Assembly (NCBI GenBank): GCA_022072205.1
Contig: JAJVID010000102.1
Coordinates: 1 to 38,172, forward strand
Direction: 5' to 3'
From: Acidobacteriota bacterium
Lineage (GTDB): Bacteria > Acidobacteriota > Blastocatellia > RBC074
DNA: 38,172 nt
The translations under genes and the position numbers were made by a program. Below the pieces are notes generated by a model, which searched no databases, had not been told where the DNA came from, and was given only the letters and a program-made list of their open reading frames with translations. Each line of letters begins with the position of its first letter. The stretch's first letter is position 1. Below, piece by piece: positions 18,240-25,399 of this stretch.

Positions 18240-18847
18240 CATCCCCTCCCCGAACTCCCGCCGAGTATAGGCGCCAGAGCCTCGCGCAACTTCATCATCC
18301 CAAGCCGCGTGCGTGTTTTGACCGTGCCCAGAGGCTGATTGAGTTTCGCGGCGATTTCGCTGTGGCTCAGGCCTGAGTAGTAGGCCAGCTCGATCACTTC
18401 GCGTTGTTCGGGCGATAGCAAATTCAAGGCGTGCCGGACGAAGCGCTGGCGTTCGGAAGCGACGGTCATCTCTTCGGGACTGGCCTCGCCTCCGGGCGCG
18501 TCGCCCAAAACGTCGAGCGGTTCCTTGCGCCGCTGATCCTGCCAACCCGAACGCAAACGATCAATCGCCCGGCTGCGCGCAATGGTCGTCAGCCAGGCCA
18601 GCGGCGCGCCGCGATTGGTGTCGTAACTCGCCGCCTGACGCCAGACCTGGGTGTAAACATCGAGCAGAACCTCTTCCGCCGAATTGGCGTCGCCGAGCAC
18701 GCGCAGAACCAGGCCGTAAATCAGCCGGTTCGTCGTGTCATACAAAGTGGCGAGCGCCGATTGATCACCCGTCGCGACTTGCTGAACCAGCGAGATCAAC
18801 TCCCGGTCGCGCGCTCGCGTTTCGGCTGTGTCAATAGCTGGTTGCAC
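18239..18847 (-). CDS. ECF-type RNA polymerase sigma factor (SigK-like)
   Basis: This 202-residue sigma factor has region 2 (about 20-90, with the core-binding/-10 segment VLLDVYTQVWRQAASYD and AWLTTIARSRAIDRLR) and region 4 (about 130-190, with LSPEQREVIELAYYSGLSHS and the HTH GTVKTRTRLGMMKLREAL). It should direct RNA polymerase to a small stress regulon, held in check by the cupin anti-sigma factor encoded downstream with a stop/start overlap. The start is GTG 18847, with AGGAGA upstream. ECF pairs of this type usually control their own operon, but I cannot identify the promoter with confidence in the 160 bases upstream. Confidence 0.93.
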   Translation of the reverse strand: MQPAIDTAETRARDRELISLVQQVATGDQSALATLYDTTNRLIYGLVLRVLGDANSAEEVLLDVYTQVWRQAASYDTNRGAPLAWLTTIARSRAIDRLRSGWQDQRRKEPLDVLGDAPGGEASPEEMTVASERQRFVRHALNLLSPEQREVIELAYYSGLSHSEIAAKLNQPLGTVKTRTRLGMMKLREALAPILGGSSGRG

Positions 18848-18981
18848 CGGCTTCTCCTATAAATCAGGTTACGTGGCGTGACTCGCGGCTGAATATTTGA
18901 CCAGGTTCGACCTGCGAATCATCGAATACGGAATATGTTTGGTTTGACAACCCGCGTGATCTTATAACAGAAATCAATATC

Positions 18982-19007
18982 CCGCCAAGCGGCATTCGCT
19001 AAGGCGG
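18982..19007 (-). terminator. Hairpin directly after holA, probable terminator
   Basis: CCGCC (18982-18986) with GGCGG (19003-19007), and inside it AGCG with CGCT around the loop GCATT, form a nested stem that abuts the holA stop. The minus-strand sequence after it (ATATTGATTTCTGTTAT) is T-rich but not a clean U-tract. Confidence 0.45.
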
Positions 19008-20090
19008 CTAGCGGTACTGACCCGAAAATCCCCGGCTCCGCTCAGGCTCGCGCGGGCAGAGTTCGCAAATCAACACTTCAAGCTGCAATCGCGGCGTGGC
19101 GAGTGAGGTTTTGAGCGCGACATCCGTCTCAGCGATTCGCCTGATCCCGCGCAATATCCGATCGGTATCCATTTTCCTCACGCGCTCGTTAAGCCGCGTG
19201 ACGGCGAAAGGCGGCATCCCGACGGCCTTCGCCACTTCGGAATTCGGCGCGTTCTGCCGCATCAGTTCTTTGGCCGCAAGCATCTTGCGATAGTTGCTGG
19301 CGATTGCGCCGAGGATCATCAAGGAAAGCGATTGCGGCGATTCCGAGGCGTTCGCGTAGATGCGATCCAGCAGATTCAAAGCGCGCCGCCGGTCGCCATC
19401 CAGAATCGCGTCGGTCAATTCAAAGTTTGAATGCTCGCGCGAATTGAGAACCATTTCGTCAATTTCCGGCTTCCCTATTCGCCCCTTCTCGCCGACGTAA
19501 TTGATCAGCTTGTCGAGTTCATTCGACACCAGCCTCAGATCAACCCCGACCATCCCGACCAGATAAGCCGCCGCCTGCGGTTCGATAAATGCGCCTGCGC
19601 GGGTGACGTAATCGCGAATCCATTGCGGCGCGGCTTCGCGTTCATCCATCGGATCGAAGCTGACCACCTCGCAAGTCTTCCGCAGCATCGTCGCAATGTT
19701 GCGCCGGTTGTCCAGCGCGTCGCTGACGAAAACCAGCGCGGTCGTTTCAGCCGGCGCGCGCAGATAATCTTTCAACGCGTCAAGCTGTCTGTCGTCGCTG
19801 ACCGCTTCAAAGCCCGTGACGACAACCATCCGCCGCGCCGAAATCATCGGGAACTGCCGAGCCAGCGCCAGCGCGTCATCGAGATTGCCCTGCGCGACCG
19901 AAATCGCGGCGAAATTGAAATCTCGCACCGATTCATCCACCGCCGCGTCGAGCAGCTTCTTCAACGCCTGATCGCGCAGGTATTTCTCCGAGCCTTCAAA
20001 CAGGTAGAGCGGCGCGATCTGGCCGCTCTGAAGCTTGCGGTTGAAATCGGATTGGGATTTAAGCGAATCGCCTGAGCCAGCTTTTTTCAT
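19008..20090 (-). CDS. holA: DNA polymerase III subunit delta
   Basis: This 360-residue protein has the HolA landmarks: N-terminal PLYLFEGSEKYLRDQALKKL, the AAA-like core with ALVFVSDALDNRRN, the segment VGVDLRLVSNELDKLINYVG and a C-terminal collar domain. Delta opens the beta sliding clamp within the clamp loader. A Shine-Dalgarno GGGAG lies six to seven bases before ATG 20090. Many bacteria have lptE immediately before holA; here the same order is kept but with one extra gene between them. The last residues (CPREPERSRGFSGQYR) are a basic tail of unknown importance. Confidence 0.93.
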   Translation of the reverse strand: MKKAGSGDSLKSQSDFNRKLQSGQIAPLYLFEGSEKYLRDQALKKLLDAAVDESVRDFNFAAISVAQGNLDDALALARQFPMISARRMVVVTGFEAVSDDRQLDALKDYLRAPAETTALVFVSDALDNRRNIATMLRKTCEVVSFDPMDEREAAPQWIRDYVTRAGAFIEPQAAAYLVGMVGVDLRLVSNELDKLINYVGEKGRIGKPEIDEMVLNSREHSNFELTDAILDGDRRRALNLLDRIYANASESPQSLSLMILGAIASNYRKMLAAKELMRQNAPNSEVAKAVGMPPFAVTRLNERVRKMDTDRILRGIRRIAETDVALKTSLATPRLQLEVLICELCPREPERSRGFSGQYR

Positions 20091-20126
20091 TGATTACTCC
20101 CGATCAATCCATCCAGCGTTGAACAA

Positions 20127-21221
20127 TCACCGAACCAATAAGACCGCCAAATCCCCGGCGCCTGTCAGGTCGAGAAGACGAAAGCCCGAGGCGACCGCTT
20201 CAGACATTTCCTTCTGGAATTTTTCTTTCTCTTCTTCTTTCTCCGGCAACTTAACGAGCTTGTAAATCTGTGCGGTTTTATTCGCCCCGGCCTGTAAATC
20301 GAGTTCAAGCGCGGTGGTCAACCCGCCCATCCCGGAGATTGTCGCTCGGTAGTCAAACCCCATCTGTGAATGCGCCAGAAGGTCTTTCTCCTCAGTCTGC
20401 TTCTTCAACTTGTAGAGTTTGTATTCATAGCGCGGCTGAGAATTCCGTTTATCACGAGCCATCAATACGACGCTCCCCATTGAAGGCAGGAAGAGGCGAT
20501 ACCCTGCTTTCGCTGCCTGATTGACCTCTTTCTCCATCGTTGAGAGTCGCGTCGTCTCCAGAACCATGTATTCCGGCGCATCGTCGCTCACAGGCTGATT
20601 CCCGGTATCCCGTGAAAGAATAATCAGAAAAGCTGGTCCTCCGGCGCCGACAAAAGCGCCAAATCCAACGTCAATATTACGGATCATTTTGATCGGGCGA
20701 TATCCTTCGGAGACGGCTTTCTGCAAATTGTCATTGACCTTGTTTTCCTTACCATTGGCGGACGAAAGTATCCGGTATTGAAATCTCTGACTCTTATTTC
20801 CGATCAGTCGCTCCAAAACCACAGCTATCTCCGATCCAATATAGGGCTTCCCAACAGACATCACACCGCGAACTTCAAACCCCTCACTGGCGGCGCCCGC
20901 CAATTCTTTCTCAAGCGTAGAAACGCGGTGGGCGGCCAACAACTTGTATTCGTATTTCGCCGATCGCTCCACTGGTTGTGACCGCGATAAAATCGCCGCC
21001 TGATAGAATACGGTGAACGATTCGAGAAGACGTTCGAGCCGAAAACCCTGGCCAGCAAGCTCGCTCAATTCCTTATCAAACGTCGCGAGCTTACCAGTCA
21101 AGATCGCACGATATTCAAGCGTGTTGGCTTTTGTCGGCGCTGACTGATCGGTCGTTTGGGGATAAGCAGTGAGTAACGGAACAAGCAAACAGATAGCTAA
21201 CGCAAACCTGATCGGGATCAT
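20127..21221 (-). CDS. Secreted protein made of six degenerate DUF4177-like repeats
   Basis: This 364-residue protein has a signal peptide (about 1-22) followed only by repeats of 40-58 residues, at about 36-80, 90-139, 147-204, 217-257, 265-310 and 318-364. Each begins with a strand (LEYRAI, YEYKLL, FQYRIL, PEYMVL, YEYKLY, QIYKLV), goes through a Glu/Lys helix to a G-aromatic turn (GQGFRL, SEGFEV, SEGYRP, KAGYRL, QMGFDY, ASGFRL) and ends in a hydrophobic strand (AILSR, VVLER, IILSR, VLMAR, ALELD, VLLVR). The single-copy DUF4177 family has this same strand-helix-GW-strand plan. The function is unknown. It lies seven bases after lptE and 36 before holA, so it probably shares their transcript. 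Confidence 0.72.
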   Translation of the reverse strand: MIPIRFALAICLLVPLLTAYPQTTDQSAPTKANTLEYRAILTGKLATFDKELSELAGQGFRLERLLESFTVFYQAAILSRSQPVERSAKYEYKLLAAHRVSTLEKELAGAASEGFEVRGVMSVGKPYIGSEIAVVLERLIGNKSQRFQYRILSSANGKENKVNDNLQKAVSEGYRPIKMIRNIDVGFGAFVGAGGPAFLIILSRDTGNQPVSDDAPEYMVLETTRLSTMEKEVNQAAKAGYRLFLPSMGSVVLMARDKRNSQPRYEYKLYKLKKQTEEKDLLAHSQMGFDYRATISGMGGLTTALELDLQAGANKTAQIYKLVKLPEKEEEKEKFQKEMSEAVASGFRLLDLTGAGDLAVLLVR

Positions 21222-21228
21222 AAACAGC

Positions 21229-21759
21229 TCAGAATCCTTCCAGAATCGTCGAGATCACGCTCTTCGCAAAATCGCGCGCGATGCGGTCAACCGCCGGTCC
21301 CTCTTCGCTGAAGAACGTCTTCGGGTCGCCGGAGATTTCGTACTCGCCGCGAAACACGTAATTCTGATTATCGAAGATGATCTTGTTCTTCGTCTGATCT
21401 CGCACGGTCACTCCGACGACGATGATGACCTCGAACAACCGCGCGCGCCCCAGGTCGTCAATCAACACGGGCCGGAAAGCGAAATTCTTGATCGAGCCGA
21501 GCATCACCGCGTCCGCGCCTTCAGGCGTCGAAACGACGTTGAGCGAACGCGCGCGCCTGAGCGCCTCGTCAATCATCGCCGAGGTGAACCGCTGCTCGAC
21601 CTTGAACCGCAGGCTGGGGTTTTGAAACGGCGGGATGGCCAGTGTCTTGATGTGCTTCGGCAAGCCGTCGCCGCTGCCGACCGGTTTATAGCATTCGGTA
21701 TAACCGCTCGCGGCCAGCAGCAGCAATCCGCCGAGAATGAAACGAAACTTGTTTTTCAT
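21229..21759 (-). CDS. lptE: LptE-family LPS-assembly protein lacking the lipobox cysteine
   Basis: This protein of about 176 residues matches LptE: a hydrophobic N-terminus, then CYKPVGSGDGLPKHIKTLAI and the PPFQN segment, and the mixed strand/helix layout of the outer-membrane LptD plug. LptE normally is a lipoprotein with (L)AAC-GY at the cleavage site. Here the sequence reads LLLLAASGYTEC, so the expected Cys is Ser18 (AGC at 21708-21706). A Cys five residues later lies in no lipobox. The start at 21759 has GAGGA about six bases upstream; the frame could extend to 21783 but without a ribosome-binding site. The order lptE-x-holA supports the assignment. Confidence 0.78.
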   Translation of the reverse strand: MKNKFRFILGGLLLLAASGYTECYKPVGSGDGLPKHIKTLAIPPFQNPSLRFKVEQRFTSAMIDEALRRARSLNVVSTPEGADAVMLGSIKNFAFRPVLIDDLGRARLFEVIIVVGVTVRDQTKNKIIFDNQNYVFRGEYEISGDPKTFFSEEGPAVDRIARDFAKSVISTILEGF

Positions 21760-21826
21760 ATCGCGTCCTCGCAACTGAACCATCTACGAAGCCGCTTTCG
21801 GTGTCAAGCGTGGCAGGAAGAGAGAT

Positions 21827-21844
21827 TACGGAAAATACGGAAAT
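21827..21844. repeat. Two 9-base units TACGGAAA(A/T)
   Basis: TACGGAAAA and TACGGAAAT stand in tandem, the same word that makes up element 6, with no facing arm nearby. This looks like a fragment or a nascent array. Confidence 0.5.
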
Positions 21845-21846
21845 AA

Positions 21847-21936
21847 CACAGCCACTGAGTCACAGAGGCACAGAGATGAAGAGCATTCTGACAGCCAATG
21901 CCTGTTGATGTCTCTGTGTCTCTGTGTCTCTGTGGC
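21847..21936. repeat. Hairpin element 7 with 8-base units TCTCTGTG
   Basis: The right arm has three exact tandem TCTCTGTG units (21911-21934). The left arm (about 21850-21878) carries the complementary CACAGAG words and pairs at roughly 26 of 32 positions. The apex has GCATT and AATGC around a 9-base loop. It lies in the 272-base divergent space between lptE and the first ADOP stop. Confidence 0.82.
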
Positions 21937-22055
21937 CGATCTGACTTGGCAGACTTATTTCTATTTCAATCCTTAATGACATTGACGATTCATCGCCGGG
22001 AAAAGGATGAATCGGGCTGAATGATAATTTGATCGGTAAACGATTCACCGACAAA

Positions 22056-24509
22056 TCATTCATACCTGAGAGCGACCATCGGGTCTACCTTCGCCGCCCG
22101 CCGCGCCGGAATCCAGCAGGCCAGCAGCGCCACGCCGGCCAGCAACACGGCCACGCCCGCGAACGTCAGCGGATCGGTGGCGCTCACTCCGAACAGCATC
22201 TTCGTCATCAGGCGCGTCAGCCCGAAGGCCGCGATCAGTCCCGCCGCCGCGCCGGTCAGCGCCAGCGTCATTCCCTGCCGGATGATCAGGCTGAGCACGT
22301 CGCGCGGACGCGCTCCCAGCGCCACGCGAACGCCGATTTCATGCGTCCGCTGGTTGACCGAATAGGCCATCACTCCGTAAATGCCGATTGAGGCCAGGAT
22401 CATGGCGATCACGGCGAACACTCCGAGCAGGAACATGGCGAAGCGGCGTCCGGCAAGCGAACCGCTCAACCGCTGCTCCATCGAGCCGACATCGTAGACC
22501 GGCATTTCAGGGTCTACGTCCTGAATCGCCTTGATGATCGCCGCCGTCATCGGAACCGGATCGGAAGTCGTGCGAATGACCAGATACATGTTTCTGGCAA
22601 TCACCTGCTCGGCTGGGTAATAGACGGCAATGGGCGGTTCCTTTTCGGCGCTGTATTCTTTGGCGTCGCTGATCACTCCGATGACCGTCCGCCAGGGGCC
22701 TGACTTTCCGCGTTGCAACCGTTTGCCAATCGGATATTCATTCGGCCAGAAACGCGCGGCCAGAGCTTCGTTGACGATGGCGGTTTCCTGCGCGCCCTTG
22801 ATGTCCTGCTCGGTGAAATAACGCCCTTGCGCCAGCCGGATGCGCATCGTCGGAAAATATCCGGGGTTGACGATGCGCACGGTGGAAATGATCGTGTCGT
22901 TCGTGGTCGGGGGGACGTAGCCTTCGACGGTGATCGGCTCCCAGGCGAACGCGACCGTGCTCATCGGCAGTGAATAACTCGTGCCAACAGATTCGACGCC
23001 CGGCAACTGCTTCAACTTTTCGCCGGCCTGCCGGAAGAAAGCGACGATGGATTCGGGCGTGGCGTATTTGGCTGCGGGCAGCGACAACCGCATGGCCTGA
23101 ACGTTGCTCGAATCGAATCCCGGATGAGCGTTCACGATGCGCTGGTAGCTGCGAATCAGCAGGCCCGCGCAAATCAAAACAATCAACGACAGCGCGACTT
23201 CGGCGACCACCAGCAGCTTGCGCGTCAGATGATGGCTGCGGCCGAAAGCGCCCGCGCTGCGCCCGCCTTCCTTGAGCGTTTCATTCAGGTCAACCCGCGA
23301 AGTCCGCAGCGCCGGCGCCAATCCGAAGACAATTCCGGTCAGCAGCGAAATCAAAAAAGTAAACGCCATCACGCGGCCATCCACATTGATTTCATTCAAT
23401 CGGGGAATATTCGCCGGGCCGAGCCTGCGCAAGGCTTCGACGGCGCACACCGCGATGAGCGCTCCCAGCAGTCCGCCCATCAACGACAGCAGCGCGCTTT
23501 CGGTCAACAGTTGCCGGATGACGCGAAGCCGGCTGGCGCCGACCGCCGTGCGAATCGCAATCTCTTTTTGCCGGACGGCGGCGCGCGAAAGCAGCAGATT
23601 GGCCACGTTGGCGCAGGCGATCAGCAACACAAAACCGACCGCGCCGAGCAGCACGTACAGCGCCAGATCAATTTCGCCGACGACCTGTTTGAGCAGCGGC
23701 ACTACGCTGATGGTCAGGCCGCCGTGCGGCGGGTAATTTTCCGGGTATTGCTGTTTCATCCGGGCGGCGATCAAATCCATGTCCGCCTGCGCCTGGGCGA
23801 GAGTGATCCCCGGTTTCAATCTGGCGAAGATGTTGAAGTCTTCGTTGCCGCGATTCGTGCGGGCGCTTGCGGCCATCGGCAAAGGCAGAAATACATCGGC
23901 CCGCTCAATCGCGTTTACGGCGGGCATGATCTCTTTGGTCAATGAGAACCCGGCGGGCGTTACGCCGACAATCTCGAAGCTGTTTCCACTCAGGATCAAT
24001 GTTTTCCCAATCACTCCGGGGTCGCCGCCGAAGCGCCGCTGCCAGAATCCGTAGCTCAAAATCACAGTCGTGGCCTTGCCCGCCGCGTCCTCTTCAGGCA
24101 GGAGGACACGGCCCAGCAGTGGCTTCACGCCCAGCAGCGGAAAGAGCGAAGAAGAGACGCGCGCGCCATCAATGTGTTCCGGGCCTCCCTGCCCCGTCAG
24201 GTTGAAGCTTGCGCCGATAGTCACGGCCACTTGCTCGAAGACCTGATTGTCGGCCTTCACGTCCAGGTATTGGCCGGGCGAAAACCAATCCTGCGCCACG
24301 TTCAATCCGGGCGAGCGTTGCCAGAGGATGGCCAGACGATCAGCGTCTTTGTAAGGCAGCGGCCGCAGCAACAGCGCGTTGGTCACGCTGAAAATCGCGC
24401 TGTTGGCGCCAATGCCGATGGCCAGCGACAAAACGGCCACGACCGTAAAACCCGGATTCTTCAACAGCGTGCGAACGCCAAAAAACAGATCACGCCACAG
24501 AGTTTCCAT
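22056..24509 (-). CDS. ADOP-family orphan ABC permease (MacB/FtsX-like), copy A
   Basis: This 817-residue protein has the ADOP plan: a membrane segment at about 20-42 (NPGFTVVAVLSLAIGIGANS), a large periplasmic MacB-type domain, three membrane segments of a first FtsX core (about 285-400), a second single segment, a second periplasmic domain and a second FtsX core to the C-terminus ([15 protein letters not shown]). Both cytoplasmic coupling motifs are present, RQKEIAIRTAVGA and RTHEIGVRVALGA. ADOP proteins are a large paralogous family in Acidobacteria that lack a partner ATPase gene; function is unknown. It stands apart from the other five, divergent from the zinc-ribbon gene. The start is ATG 24509, with GAGGTG seven bases upstream. 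Confidence 0.93.
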   Translation of the reverse strand: METLWRDLFFGVRTLLKNPGFTVVAVLSLAIGIGANSAIFSVTNALLLRPLPYKDADRLAILWQRSPGLNVAQDWFSPGQYLDVKADNQVFEQVAVTIGASFNLTGQGGPEHIDGARVSSSLFPLLGVKPLLGRVLLPEEDAAGKATTVILSYGFWQRRFGGDPGVIGKTLILSGNSFEIVGVTPAGFSLTKEIMPAVNAIERADVFLPLPMAASARTNRGNEDFNIFARLKPGITLAQAQADMDLIAARMKQQYPENYPPHGGLTISVVPLLKQVVGEIDLALYVLLGAVGFVLLIACANVANLLLSRAAVRQKEIAIRTAVGASRLRVIRQLLTESALLSLMGGLLGALIAVCAVEALRRLGPANIPRLNEINVDGRVMAFTFLISLLTGIVFGLAPALRTSRVDLNETLKEGGRSAGAFGRSHHLTRKLLVVAEVALSLIVLICAGLLIRSYQRIVNAHPGFDSSNVQAMRLSLPAAKYATPESIVAFFRQAGEKLKQLPGVESVGTSYSLPMSTVAFAWEPITVEGYVPPTTNDTIISTVRIVNPGYFPTMRIRLAQGRYFTEQDIKGAQETAIVNEALAARFWPNEYPIGKRLQRGKSGPWRTVIGVISDAKEYSAEKEPPIAVYYPAEQVIARNMYLVIRTTSDPVPMTAAIIKAIQDVDPEMPVYDVGSMEQRLSGSLAGRRFAMFLLGVFAVIAMILASIGIYGVMAYSVNQRTHEIGVRVALGARPRDVLSLIIRQGMTLALTGAAAGLIAAFGLTRLMTKMLFGVSATDPLTFAGVAVLLAGVALLACWIPARRAAKVDPMVALRYE

Positions 24510-24570
24510 CAATCACCTCATAACTTCGATCAAGGTTGCCTGGGAATTGCTGGGGTAATTTACACGAATC

Positions 24571-24597
24571 AACCGCCAGGACGCCAAGATCGCCAAC
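24571..24597. repeat. Short tandem GCCA(A/G)GA-type repeat, single arm
   Basis: GCCAGGAC, GCCAAGATC and GCCAAC follow one another at 8-9 base spacing in the divergent space 24510-24724, with no facing arm. It resembles one arm of the hairpin elements elsewhere in the window. The remaining spacer contains the zinc-ribbon gene's leader and no clear promoter. Confidence 0.4.
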
Positions 24598-24724
24598 CAC
24601 TAAATTTTTAAGCGGCAAATCTTCCTGCTCGGTCGTACTTCGCAATGCGGCGTTGACCAAGCAAGAATCGTCGAGAACTGCTAAGATCAGCGCCCGCAAT
24701 CACACAAAATCAGAGGAGACGCTT

Positions 24725-25366
24725 ATGTTTTGTCCCGGATGCGGCCTTCAAGCCAGCGACGATCTCAAATTCTGCCGGCAATGCGGCGCGAACCTGCGTG
24801 GCGTGCGCGACGCGATGACGCCTCGCTCCATCGAAGGGAAGTTCGATTGGGCCAACACCTGGGTGGGAGAAATGATTTTCACCCAGGAAGAGCTGGAGCG
24901 GCGTCGCGGCGTCACGCCCGAAGAGAAACGGCTCAAAGAGGAGAAGAAACGGCTCAATGAAATCAAGGGCGGCGTCATCACCAGCTTCGTTGGAATCGGG
25001 GTGATGATCGCCTTCTATTTCTTCTTCGGCGCCGTAGCGAGGCAAGAACCCGCCGATGGGGATATCCTTCGCAGCTTGTGGCTGCTGGGAATAATCCCAT
25101 TTCTGATCGGCGTCGGACTCTTCATCAACGGCTTTTTCATCAGCCGGCGTCTTGTGAAACTCGAAGAACGACAGACGCGAACATCGCTGACGGCGCCGCC
25201 GGAGCCAATCGCGCCGCCGGCCGCGCGTCCAATTCCGCTGGAGGCCAAAACGACTGATCAACTCATCGCAAACGCCGAGTCGCTCTCGGGTTTCAGCGTG
25301 ACCGAAGACACCACCGCGCATTTGCCTGAACCTGTCGCCACGCCCCCGCGCCGCGAAACCGGTTGA
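24725..25366 (+). CDS. Zinc-ribbon membrane protein, function unknown
   Basis: This 213-residue protein starts MFCPGCGLQASDDLKFCRQC, a two-CxxC zinc ribbon as in the zinc_ribbon_2 family. A charged helical stretch follows (residues about 58-82, rich in Glu/Lys/Arg, possibly coiled coil), then two membrane segments (about 86-105 and 118-138), then a Pro-rich cytoplasmic tail. An AGAGGAGA ribosome-binding site precedes ATG 24725. It is the only plus-strand gene inside the permease cluster, divergent from copy A and convergent with copy B. The N-terminal ribbon resembles that of the receptor-like kinase at 8758-11235. No enzymatic motif is visible. Confidence 0.75.
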   Translation: MFCPGCGLQASDDLKFCRQCGANLRGVRDAMTPRSIEGKFDWANTWVGEMIFTQEELERRRGVTPEEKRLKEEKKRLNEIKGGVITSFVGIGVMIAFYFFFGAVARQEPADGDILRSLWLLGIIPFLIGVGLFINGFFISRRLVKLEERQTRTSLTAPPEPIAPPAARPIPLEAKTTDQLIANAESLSGFSVTEDTTAHLPEPVATPPRRETG

Positions 25367-25399
25367 CAGGCGGCAGGTCATTCAGACAAACGGTCGCGG

